Positions 1 through 9,969 of a DNA stretch of 64,000 nucleotides are shown one piece after another. The notes under the pieces were generated by a model. The model had not been told where the DNA came from, searched no databases, and saw nothing but the letters and a program-made list of their open reading frames with translations. Numbering within the stretch: position 1 is the first letter of the stretch; each line of letters begins with the position of its first letter. The stretch comes from Nostocoides_A vanveenii. Its GTDB lineage: Bacteria > Actinomycetota > Actinomycetes > Actinomycetales > Dermatophilaceae. A program made the translations under genes and the position numbers. The stretch spans positions 1 to 64,000 of the forward strand of contig NZ_BAAAPN010000045.1 in NCBI RefSeq assembly GCF_039531165.1. The letters are read 5' to 3'.

Positions 1-30
1 GTCCGGGGTCGTGAACGTAGTGTCAGACAT
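1..30 (-). CDS. 5' end of a divergent gene cut by the window edge (weak)
   Basis: Reading leftward from an ATG at 30-28 gives ten open codons (MSDTTFTTPD) before the window ends. A purine-rich stretch (GAAAG) lies about 8 nt upstream of the ATG on the minus strand. If real, this gene is divergent from the phosphatidyltransferase. The piece is far too short to name, and the call rests only on the start-codon context. Confidence 0.3.
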   Translation of the reverse strand, partial: MSDTTFTTPD

Positions 31-168
31 GTCGAGGTCTTTCGAGTGGGCAGAGTCGTAACTCCCATCATCGGAAGACCTCGACCCATCAACCCGACAC
101 CGACAGGCCCCCACGCCGACAACCGGCTACACCCTCAAATCGGAAGAGCCGGTTATCGTGACTGCGTG

Positions 169-777
169 ATGCGGGCGGGGGAAGTTGAGCCACTGGGCAC
201 GGTGGCCAATGTCATCACCGTTGCCCGGACCCTCGCCGGTGTCGGCCTGGGGATAGCGGCGCTGGCCGCGGGCTCGTGGCACCTGCTCATCGCCGCGTAT
301 GCCTGCTATTGGATCGGCGATATCTGCGACGGGATCGCTGCCCGCCGGCGTGGTCAGGAAACGATCTTCGGGGCTGTTTTCGATGTCGTTTGCGATCGGG
401 CCTGCACGACGGTGGCGGCAGCGGCATTTGTCGCCCTCGAGCCGCATGCGGCGTGGCCGATCGCGCTCTTCCTCATCCAGTTCTGCATGCTCGATACGAT
501 GTTGACGCTGGCCTTCCTCTATTACCCGGGTGTGATCAGTCCCAACTATTTCGCCCGCGTCGATCGCCCGATCTATCAATGGAATTGGTCCCCGCTCGCG
601 AAGGCCGCCAATACGTCCGTCGTTGTCCTGCTGTGTCTGGTCGGCGCGATAGTGCCCGCCCTCCTGTGGGCGGCCGCGATGACCGTCGTGAAGGTGATCT
701 CGCTGCATCGTCTGTATGCGATTCGTCACGGCCGAGTCGAAGCGCGGCCGTCCTCGCCGGGTGCGTCCGCCCCATGA
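169..777 (+). CDS. CDP-alcohol phosphatidyltransferase family membrane protein
   Basis: An integral membrane enzyme of the CDP-alcohol phosphatidyltransferase family, which moves a phosphatidyl (or similar) group from a CDP-activated donor onto an alcohol acceptor. The full signature DGx2ARx8Gx3Dx3D is present: DG-IA-AR, then G eight residues later, then D and D at the expected spacings, beginning about 50 residues into the protein. Several hydrophobic helices follow. The frame stays open up to a GTG at 46, but the DNA there is less GC-rich and unlike the rest, so GTG166 or ATG169 is a better start. No strong ribosome-binding site is visible. The acceptor alcohol cannot be read from the sequence. 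The stop overlaps the next ATG (ATGA), so the two genes are probably co-translated. Confidence 0.85.
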   Translation: MRAGEVEPLGTVANVITVARTLAGVGLGIAALAAGSWHLLIAAYACYWIGDICDGIAARRRGQETIFGAVFDVVCDRACTTVAAAAFVALEPHAAWPIALFLIQFCMLDTMLTLAFLYYPGVISPNYFARVDRPIYQWNWSPLAKAANTSVVVLLCLVGAIVPALLWAAAMTVVKVISLHRLYAIRHGRVEARPSSPGASAP

Positions 778-1292
778 TCACCACGCTTCTGGCGGCGATA
801 TCCCTCAGCGCAACGAATGCCGTTCCCGTGGCATTCGCCTATGGCATCGGTTCGGCGTTCATCCCGGTGCTCAATGCCGAGGTCTTCGTCGCGGCAGCGG
901 TGGCGGCGATGCGGCACGCCTGGTGGTGGCCGGTCATCGCCCTGGCCCTGGGGCAGACCCTGGGCAAGTGTTTGATGTTCCTCGGGGCGCGGCGGGGCGC
1001 GACCTGGTTTCAGGGTCGCGAGCGGCGCCGCGAGGGGCCGGCAGAGCCTGGACCCTGGCGCACCCGGATCGCGCTGTGGAGCCGGCTGATGCTGGAGTTG
1101 TTGGACAGGCCTGTGCAGGGCTTTGCCGCGGTGCTCCTGGCCGCGAGTGTCGGCATCCCGCCGCTGGCGGTGGTCAGCGTAGTGGCAGGCACGCGCAAGT
1201 TGCCCTTCCCGATCTTCCTGCTCGCTTGCGCCATCGGACGTGTCGGCCGATTCATGACCATCGCCTGGCCGGTGGCTGCGGCCCTGACCTGA
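774..1292 (+). CDS. VTT/YqaA-like (SNARE-associated type) membrane protein
   Basis: A 172-residue hydrophobic protein that starts inside the stop of the phosphatidyltransferase gene (ATGA overlap). It has a first helix rich in small residues, a polar stretch full of Arg/Glu in the middle (about residues 78-95), and a C-terminal part with a GRVGRF motif followed by a last helix. A re-entrant segment with a Gly-Arg near the end is typical of the VTT (DedA/YqaA) family of membrane proteins, whose bacterial members are linked to lipid-carrier or phospholipid movement. The overlap with a phospholipid-type synthase fits a role in membrane lipid handling. The family assignment rests on pattern only. 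Confidence 0.6.
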   Translation: MITTLLAAISLSATNAVPVAFAYGIGSAFIPVLNAEVFVAAAVAAMRHAWWWPVIALALGQTLGKCLMFLGARRGATWFQGRERRREGPAEPGPWRTRIALWSRLMLELLDRPVQGFAAVLLAASVGIPPLAVVSVVAGTRKLPFPIFLLACAIGRVGRFMTIAWPVAAALT

Positions 1293-1452
1293 TGGCGGAC
1301 CGGCGAGGTTCCTCGCGGTAGCACGAGGGTGATCGTCCTGACCGCGAAACGTGGGTCGTCACAATGTTCCGTGATTTCCCGGTCACTCGTTACCATGACG
1401 CCGCCCGCCGTGCTTTTCCGGGCAAACGGCTAACAAGGAAGTTGGAGTCGAT

Positions 1453-3167
1453 ATGGCTCGGCAGCGCGGCGCACATGCCGCCCCATCGGCAATGGGTGGT
1501 TCGGGGAAATGGGTTGCGGCGGTCGCTGCTTTGGCCGCCACGGGTGGCTTGATCGCCTGGTCACCCTGGAGTTCTTCAGCCTCCGGGGATCCCACGACCA
1601 AGGCGGAAGCGACGACCTCGGGCTCGAGCCGCTCGAGCAGCACACCGACCACGAACTCCTCCTCATGTCCCAGTGCCTTCGCGCTATGGGCGGGGGCCGC
1701 GGACGACGGGCTGCTCGAGACCGGGTTCGCCGGAAGCGCCGGTGCCGGGTGCCCGATGCCGTAACCGCCGAGTTCACCGCTGCGTCGCCGGAGCAGGCCA
1801 AGATCGTCATCGGACCGGCAACGGCACCCACCACCGAAGCGGTGGCCACCTCGCAGGTCGTGCTCGGTATGCCGCGTGAGCTGGCCCGGGCCATCGGTTG
1901 GCCGAAGGCCCTTACCCCTGCCACCACCCAGAACCTGCTCAACCGCGATGTGACCTGGAAGAGTCTGGGCCACCCGGACTGGGGGACCTTCCGCATCACG
2001 AGCGCCGACCCCACCAAGTCCCTGGTGGGGGCGGTGGGCTTCGGGGCACTGACGACGCTGGCCAATGGAGGAAAATTCCTCACCAAGGCACCGAACTACG
2101 CCAATCCCACGAAGGCCGACTACGCCGTCGTGCACTGGGAGCAGCGCATCGAGACCGTCACCGACACCCAGGATGCGGCGGACGCGGCGATGGATGTCGA
2201 CACCGTCGCGAAGTTTGTGAAGTCGACATCGGCGGTCGTGACGACCGAGCGTGCGGTCATTGCGCACAACCAGGCATTCCGGGCAATCCCTTCGTCGCCG
2301 TCCCGCTCCTGGACGGCGCAGCGAGCGTCCCGATTGTCGTGACCCCGGCCGAGTCCGCGGGTGCGGAAGGGGAGGCCTTCACCACATTCCGCACCTCGCC
2401 GGCGGGCGCTGCGGCCCTGCGGGACGCGGGCTATCGCAGCCTGATGGGCCAGGAACCGTTTGTCGGGGCAGCGGCCATCGCGCCGACCGCGACCGGGCCA
2501 TTCCTTTTCACCCAGGAGATGGTCGACGGCATTCACTCCGCGTGGTCGCTGATGCACGCTCGCAACTCCACGCTCGCCGTGATCGACCTTTCGGGTTCGA
2601 TGCGCTATCCCTTCGGTGACAGCAAGGTCTCCAAGATCGACCTCGTCCGACAGTTGGCGGCCCGGGCCTTCGACCTGGCCTCGCCCCGAGCAAATTCGTC
2701 CGTGTGGTTCTTCCACACCGTCGACGGCAAGCCGGTGACCGAGGACACGCTGCCGTTGCAGCGCAATGACACCCCCGTCGGCGGCGGCAAGGTCCACTCC
2801 GACGCCATGAAGGCGCAGATCGCGACGGTTCAACCCGGCGGCGGCACTCAGCTCTACCGGGCCGTTCAGGATGCCTTCGGCGAGGCCAACAAGAAGTATG
2901 CGGACGGATACCTGAACCAGGTGCTGATCATCTCCGACGGCAACAACGAGGACTCGGGGTCGAGCGTGACCCTGGCCAAGCTGTCGGCCTATGTCAAGGC
3001 GAACTACCACAAGGACAAGCCGGTCGTCGTCAACTTCTTCCTCATCGACCCCGGTGAACTTGGGGCCCCTGAAGAAGGTGGCCGCACTGACCGGGGGCAT
3101 CGCGACGCACGTGACCAAGATGAGCCAGGTTCCCGACGACTTCGCGCAAGCGCTTTTCAGCTCCTGA
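1453..3167 (+). pseudogene. Frameshifted solute-binding + von Willebrand factor A domain protein
   Basis: A secreted or lipid-anchored actinobacterial protein: an N-terminal signal/TM segment, a periplasmic-binding-like region (for example EAVATSQVVLGMPRELARA) and a C-terminal VWA domain with the MIDAS start DLSGSM and later a TQLYRAV segment. The coding sequence uses three frames. ATG1453, with GGAG upstream, reads to about 1760. The next frame runs from about 1765 to about 2280, then a third frame takes over (NPFVAVPLL...). Near 3058-3066 the frame shifts again to give GPLKKVAALTGG and the stop at 3165-3167. The first two junctions each look like one missing base and the last like one extra base. 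I do not see the PDVWxPDSS segment I would expect in this family. Either sequence errors or a decayed gene. Confidence 0.75.
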
Positions 3168-3194
3168 CGTCGGCATCCCGCACGGTCGAGCCCG

Positions 3195-3231
3195 GAAGGG
3201 GCCGTGAGCGCACCGCGCTCACGGCCCCTTC
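3195..3231. terminator. Bidirectional intrinsic terminator between convergent genes
   Basis: A perfect 16-bp inverted repeat (arms 3195-3210 and 3216-3231, GAAGGGGCC.../...GGCCCCTTC) with a 5-nt loop CACCG. It sits in the short gap between the stop of the VWA gene and the stop of the pullulanase gene, which face each other. There is no long T-run on either side. Confidence 0.8.
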
Positions 3232-3245
3232 ACTATGGCGAGGAG

Positions 3246-6200
3246 CTACTTCTGCACGAAGACCGCGACTGTCCGGGCCGGAACAGTCGCCGAGCCGGNC
3301 CGGGTCGCTGCCGCCAGCTTGCACCGGCGACAGGGCCAACGTCGTGCCGCTCATCCCGGGTACGACCTGAGTGACGGCGTTCGGGGTGGCATTGAACACC
3401 ACGACCAGGCCTTTGAGCCCTGGGTCGAGGTCCGCGCCCACGGTGTCGTCGATGCGCATGACGATCACCCCGGGCGTGGCGTCCGCGGTGCCGCTGGCCG
3501 GGAAGGTGAGCTTCGCCTTGATCGCACCCGTGCTGCCGAGCCGGAAGAGGCGGGTGGAGTAGCGCAGTTCCAGCATCTGCTGGGCCTGGGCGGTTGCCCT
3601 GGCAACGTCCTGGGCGGACGGCTTGAGCGCGGCATTGCCCAAGAGCGGCCGCATATACGACCACTTGGCCTCGTTGTCGCCCTTGAGCGGCAGGCCATGG
3701 CCAAAGCCGTTGTCGTTGCCGGTCCAGTCGAGCCGGTTGAACCAGTCCCCGCTGTCGTAGGAGTTGCGATCGAGCGACTTGCTGCGCAACAGGTCCGCCC
3801 CGGCATGCCAGAAGGACGGCGTCTGCGCGAGCGCGGTCGTCGCCAGCGACAAGGTGTTCATCCGCACACGGTCGGACATCGACGTCGCGACGGGCAGCTT
3901 GAAGGTCAAGCTGTCGAAAAGCGTCTCGTTGTCGTGGGCGTCGACATAGGTGATGACTTCGTCGGGGTTGCTGGCATAACCGGCGGGGGAGCCGTTGTAG
4001 TCGACCTGTTTGCCGGTGGCGACCTGGCCCGAGGAGTTGAGCCGGAAGCTGAAGTCCTTCAGATTGCCGGCCAGCCCGAGTTGCACCAGGTCGGTGTCGT
4101 GCTGGAGGCTCGACGGGGCCCCATCATTGATTGCGGCGCCATTGGGGTCGGTGAACTCACCACTGCCGAAGCCCTGTTTGCGCGGGTCGTCGTCGAAGGG
4201 TCCACCGCCGCGGACCGCGTCGCGCAACCGGTCGCTGAAGGTGCCGATATGGGTCCCGCCCAGTTGGCCTTGGGTGGCCTGGGTGAAGAGCGCATTGTTC
4301 GCGACTTCACCGAAGTTCCACCCCTCCCCGTAGAGGTAGACCTTGGACCCGTCGACCCCGCTGTTGGCGGTGGTGAGCTTGTTCAGAGCCGCCCGGATCG
4401 CGAGCATATTGGCCTTGCTGTGGTGGCCCATCAGGTCGAAGCGAAAGCCGTCGATCTTGTAGTCGCGCGCCCACATGACCACGGCGTCGACCATGATCTG
4501 CTGCGCCAGCTGGTGTTCGGTGGCGATGTTCTGGCAGCAGGTCGAGGTGTAGATGTCTCCGCGCGCGTCGAGCCGCTGGTAGTAGTCCGGCACGACCTTG
4601 TCCAGCACGCTGGTCGGGGCCAGCCCCGACGTGGGGGTGTGGTTGAAGACCTGGTCGAGGACGACCCGCAGGTTGGCCTTGTGGAGCGCGCCGACCATGG
4701 TGCGGAACTCGGCAACGCGCGTGCCGCCGTCGGCCGCCGCGGCGGTCGATGCGTAGCTGCCCTCCGGTGCCAGCCAGTGGAAGGGGTCATAGCCCCAGTT
4801 GAAGGCATCGTTGGCGCGGATCGCGTCGATGCAGGCCTGCTGTTGCTCACTGTCCGGCGGGAAGTTGCCCAGGTCACATGCGGGAGTGGTCTGCTTGGCC
4901 GGGTCCTCCTGGATCGAGGCGATGTCGAAGGTCGGCAGCAGGTGGATGGTGTTCAAACCGGCGGCAGCGAGGGCCTTGAGGTGCTGCATGCCCTTGCCAT
5001 TCGTGTTGAACGCGAGATACGAGCCGCGCAACTCTGCCGGCACGCTGGTGTCGCTGATCGAGAAGTCGCGGACGTGGAGCTCGTAGATGGAGGAGTCGAC
5101 ATTCTGCGCAATCCGCGGCTGCGGTGTCCTTGCCCAGACGCTGGGCCGGAAGGCGACGTCCTTGAGGTTGGCCGCGACCGACTTGGTCGAGTTCAGGCTT
5201 AGTGCGACCGAGTAGGGGTCGGTGACCTGGACGGTCTCGATGTTCCCGGTGGAGCGAACGTAGACCACGATCTCGTAGAGGTAGCGGGCGTTCTTCACAC
5301 CGGTCGTCACCGACCAGGACCCGTCTGCGGCGCGCGTCATCGCCGTGCGCTTGGCCGTGCTCAGCGGCGCGTCCCCGGGCGCCGTCGCTGCCCACGTCAG
5401 CAGCGTGACCGTCTTTGCCGTCGGCGCCCACACCCGATAGGTGGGGCTGGTGCCGGCGAAGGACGCGCCATACGTGCGCGTCTTGGCGGAGGCGGCGTAC
5501 AACGCATCCAGGACGTATGCCGTTTGCACCCCCGTCGCGTCGAGTAGCCCGCCCGCATTGGAGTAGAGGGCGACAGCGACTTGACCGCGCAAGATGGTCG
5601 GCGCCTTGGCCGCCGTGGTCGACCCCAGGCGCAGGGCGAGATAGCCCTTGAGCTCCGGGCGTGAGGCGGTGACCGAGGAGGGCAGCCCGGCCGGGTCGTA
5701 GGCTAGGCCCGCGGACGTGCTGCCCGGCAAGTCCTCGGCGTCGATCGTCATCCCCGCATTCGGTGCCCAGTGCAGTCGCCACTTCAGCAGCGCCGGGTTG
5801 GCGCCGTCGGGGACGGCGTCTGCCGGCCACGCCAGCAGGCCGGGCTGCACCCAGAAGGCCCTGGCCGCCTTCAGATTCGGGGCGGCACCCGATGCCGAGG
5901 TGGTCACGGTGATCTCGTGGGTCGCGAGGACATAACTGATGGTTACCACGACGCCATCACGAGGCAGGCTGAACGGGACATTGGCGCCGCCGAGCGCGCC
6001 GCCGGCCCCGTAGTTCTCGTCCCAGGTGAGGTTGTGGGCGATCTTGAACTCGTAGTCGCCGGCCGGGATCTGGTCGGAGGTCCAGGTGTAGGTGCCGTCA
6101 CCATCGAGGTCCTGCAGCCAGGGGTTCATGCAGTCCGGCTGCCAGTCGCCGCCCGAGGATCCACCCGTACATCCGAGTTCGGATTGCATCGACCCGGGAG

Positions 6201-9126
6201 CAGTGATGATCGGCCCCTGGACGTTGCTCGTCACGCCGTGGGTGGCGGGGTCGTAATAGAAGGTGATCTGACCGCCCGGGTGGTGCAGTGCGATGTTGCC
6301 GCCGTTCGGCGCGCCGCCCGCTCCGTAGTTCTCGGTCCAACTCTTATTGATGGCCGCCTTGTACTCGTAGTCCCCGGCCGGCAGGTCGAAGGTGCCCTTC
6401 CAGATGCCGTCCTTGACATCCAGCGTCAGCTGGTCGAAGGCACAATCAGGCTGCCAGTCGCCCGCATCGGTGCCGGTGCATCCCAACTCAGAGTTGAAGG
6501 AGCCGGGCACTGACACGAAGTCGGGCTGCGTCACCGGGCCGATCGACCAGGCAGTGACGCCGGCATCCTTGCCCGGCTTGTCGGACCGGTTACTTCCGGC
6601 CACCGGGATGGCCGCCGCCGAACGGGCAGCGATCGAGGAGTCGGCGGGCTGCGTGATGGCGACGGTCGCGCGTTTCGTGCCCTTCGTTCCTGGAGCCGGG
6701 ACGCCGTCGACAGTGGCATACGAGGACGACGCGCTGTAGTTGCCGCTGGAATCCTTGACCACGACGCGATACTCCAGCAAGGTCCCCGTCGTGAGCCCGG
6801 AAACGTCCTGGTAGACGCTGTAGGGCGCCGCGTCATCGGTGCCGATCGTCTGCCACGTGGTCGTTCCGACGGGCCGGTAGGCGAAGGTCGTCTGGGCGAA
6901 GGCGTTCTGCGTGGTCGCGGCCGAGATCTGCGCCCGACCCTTGATGACCTCACCGGGCGCCGGCGAGGTCAGGTAGACAGGCGGCGCGGACGTCCGAGCG
7001 GCCACCTTCGCGCCGGCCTTGTAGACACGCACGGCGAGTGCCGGGACCGTCACCGACACGCGGCTGCCCGGCCCAGAGGTGAGGGCCGTCCCGCCGAGCA
7101 GGGGCGCAAAGCGCACGCCCGTGGTGAAGGTGTCGAAGCTGGCGGACTTGGCGCTGGTCGCATTGTTGACCACGACGAGATATTCGATGCCGCTGGCCCG
7201 GTCCACGCGGGAGAAGGCGTAGATGCCGGCGCTGTTGCTGGCATACCGGTGGACCTGTGCGCCATCGGCGAGGGCGGGGTTCGCGGCCCGGAGGGCTGCG
7301 AGCTTCGTGAGCTGCTGATAGAGGGGCGCCGTCGTCGCGTATCGGTTGCGGGAGCCGGAGGCGCCGGTGAGGTTGGACTCGCCGGCATACTGCGCGACCT
7401 TGGTGGCGAACATGTCCTGCCGGGCATCCTTGTCGCCGCCGGAGCCGATGAAACCCTGCTCGTCGCCGTAGTAGACGACCGGTTGGCCCCGCGTGAGGTA
7501 CATCAGGGAGTTGGCCAGTTTGACCCGCGCCAGCAGGTCCGCGCCGCTGAAACCCTTGCCCGCGAGCATCATTCCCACACGACCCATGTCGTGGTTGCCG
7601 AGGAAGGTCGGGGTCTCGTAGACGTTCGAATCGGTGTCGGTGTACCAGTCATCGGTGCCGAAGAAGTCGCGCAGTGAGGTGGTCTCCTTACCCCCTGCGA
7701 AGTTGACGGCATTCGCCTGGAAGCCGAAGTCCAGGGTGGCGGGCAGCCTGCCGGTCGTCGTGTACTGGCTCATCAGCTTCGCGGCGCTCTCGTAGACCTC
7801 GCCGAACATGAAGAAGTCGGAGTTGCCGATCGCTGTCGCGTGTTCGAGCACGGCCGGCGCAAAGCGCTGCCAGAACTGCATGTTGACGTGCTTGACGGTG
7901 TCGATGCGGAAGCCGTCGATGCCGAGGTCGACCCAGGCGCTGTAGATGTCGGTCATGCCGTCGACCACTTCGGGCCGCTCGGTGAACAGGTCATCGAGGC
8001 CGACGAAGTCGCCGTACTCGCTGGACTCACCGGCGAAGGTCGAGTTGCCGCGGTTGTGATACATGGTCCGGTCGTTCAGCCACGCCGGCACCTTGACCGA
8101 GGCGTCCGCGGGAGTGCGGAAGGCGGGGGTGTAGGGGAAGGACGTGCCGGGGTCGAGCGTCGGGAAGGTGGTGGCGCCGGCATACGTCTTGTCGTCGAAG
8201 GTCTGGCCGGAGGCGTCCTTGTAGGGATAGGCGTCCTTCGAGCGGTAGTCGTCGCTGTGTTCGGCGTAGTCGATGACGTCGGCCGTGTGGTTGGTGATGA
8301 TGTCGAAGAAGACCTTCATGCCCTTGGCGTGGGCCTTGCTGATCAGCGACTTCATCTCGGCGTTGGTGCCCAGATGGGGGTCGATCTGGGTGAAATCGGT
8401 GATCCAGTAGCCGTGGTAGCCTGCGCTGGCGTCGGTGCCGCTGCCCTGGACGGGGCGGTTCTTGAAGCTCGGCGTCAGCCAGATCGCCGTCGTCCCCAGA
8501 CCCTTGATGTAGTCGAGTTTGTCGGCGATGCCCTTGAGGTCCCCGCCGTGATAAAAGCCCTTGTCGGTGGGGTCGAAGCCGGTGACCAGGCGGTCGCCGC
8601 TCAGCCCGCCGCGGTCATTGGCCGTGCTGCCATTGGCGAAGCGATCGGCCATGACGAAGTAGAAGCGTTCCTTGGTCAGCCCATTGCGCAACGAGTTGCC
8701 GGCCAGCGCCTTGTCGGCCGCGGTCACCGCACCTGGCAGGTCGGTCGGGGCGAGGCCCACCTTGTGCGTGGTGTCGTCATAGCTGAAGCGCAGTTGCGCG
8801 GGACCTTGGATGACCAGGGGCAGGTTGCCGCCACCGGGCCCGCCGTAGCTCTCGTCCCAGCCGTGGTTGATGGCGACTTTGAACAGGTAGCTGCCGGCCG
8901 GGACCGTGAAGACCTTCTCGTAGGTCGTGGTTCCCGCGATCGGGGTCAGGTCGGTCGTCGTGCACCCCGGGTCCCAGTCGGCGCCGCAGCCCAGCTCGTC
9001 CTGCAACGTGCCGACGAGCGTCGCGGTGCGGTCGGCGGCCGTCGCCTGCGCGACATGGGGGCCGGCCAGGCCGAACACGGCGAGGGCGAAACCGAGAACG
9101 GCGGCGATTGACCTGCGACGTTGCAT
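3246..9126 (-). CDS. Secreted bifunctional alpha-amylase/pullulanase (two GH13 domains); C-terminus frameshifted at an N
   Basis: A secreted starch/pullulan-degrading enzyme of about 1960 residues. Order: signal peptide (1-31); a pullulanase X25-type starch-binding module (about 34-120); a first GH13 barrel (about 150-680) with catalytic D409 (DGFRID), E443 (FGEVYE) and D513 (GNHDMG); a linker/Ig-like part; two more X25-type modules (about 870-1060, each with SELGCTG...DWQPDC); then a pullulanase N-domain and a second GH13 barrel with D1564 (DGFRFD), E1601 (YGEGWNFGE) and D1732 (DAHDNE), plus the pullulanase C-terminal domain. ATG9126 has AAGGAG upstream. An ambiguous base at 3299 marks a one-base error. 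Shifting frame there restores the family-like end ATVPARTVAVFVQK and a TAG at 3248-3246. It should cut alpha-1,4 and alpha-1,6 links. Confidence 0.93.
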
Positions 9127-9223
9127 AGTCGCTCCTTGATCGGGGAAGCTGTCGTCGTCACCCTAGTGCAATCACCGACAACGGCACCCCGAGCGACCGG
9201 GCACTATCCGGTCCGTCGGCAGG

Positions 9224-9842
9224 TCAGGGCACGACCGTGCGTCGCATTACCCAGCGCCACTTCGCAATCCGACGATCGCGGGTGAACCCAAGGTCGGCGA
9301 ATAAGGTCTCGGGACCGGTGTGGAAGTAGGCGCCACGCTGTGGTGCGCGACCATCGACCTGCTCGGGATAGGCCTCGACGATCCCTCCACCGGCGGCGGC
9401 TATCTCGTGCAGCGCAGCGTCGACGGCGGCCCGGGCCACCCCGCGACCCCGCTGCCTGCCGGTGGTGAAGATGCACCCGATCCGCCAGGCCGGCAGTTCC
9501 GTCACGTCCTTCTCGTAGGCCTTGACGTTCTTGATATTCGGCAGCTCGGCCGGCGAGCCGAACTGACACCAGCCAATGCAGGCGTCGCCCTCATAGACAA
9601 GCACATTGGTGCACTATCCCGCGCTCGACGAGAGACTTCTTGGCGGCCCGGTTGCCCTCCGGGCTGCCGGCCGAGAAGCCTTCGGGGTGGAATCCCATGC
9701 ACCAACAGCCGCCCCACACGCCATGGTTGGTCTCGACGAGTGCGGCGAAATCGGGCCACGTCTCAGCGGTGAGCAGGCGGGTTGTCAACTGCCCGGGTAC
9801 GGGCGAGTCACCCACGGTCAGGCCTTGCCCAAGCGTCCACAC
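9224..9842 (-). pseudogene. GNAT-like N-acetyltransferase, frameshifted
   Basis: Two open pieces in different frames make one protein. The upstream piece (from GTG9842) contains ETNHGVWGGCWCMGFH and ends NRAAKKSLVERGIVHQ. The downstream piece begins LVYEGDACIGWCQFGSP and includes the acetyl-CoA-loop-like RQRGRGVARAAVDAAL, ending at TGA 9226-9224. The join lies near 9605-9612 and needs one base removed or two added. The CWCM...NRAA...GWC pattern is typical of a GNAT subfamily of unknown substrate. Read as one gene it would be about 205 residues. The break may be a sequencing error, because other single-base breaks cluster nearby. Confidence 0.7.
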
Positions 9843-9955
9843 GTCCTATCCTGCCCCTCCCGGCCGGCCCGTCGTTTCCAGCCGCGCCAGCACTAGTGCC
9901 CGTATGCCGTGTGCTGCGCTCGCGGACACCTCACCGAGTTGTCGGTGGGACTTTG

Positions 9956-9961
9956 TAGAGT
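9956..9961 (+). promoter_or_regulatory. -10 hexamer TAGAGT of metZ (leaderless-type)
   Basis: TAGAGT ends 8 nt before the GTG of metZ, so a transcript starting at the usual distance would begin at or next to the start codon. No ribosome-binding site is visible. No good -35 hexamer is visible. Confidence 0.45.
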
Positions 9962-9969
9962 CGCTGATC

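Noticed and set aside
137..152. ATCGGAAGAGC resembles the start of a sequencing adapter
   Set aside because: Only 11 bases match and the following bases do not continue the adapter, so chance is the better explanation.
9843..9969. SAM-responsive riboswitch before metZ
   Set aside because: Searched by eye for the conserved core; only a small hairpin (CACCGA/TCGGTG) is present.
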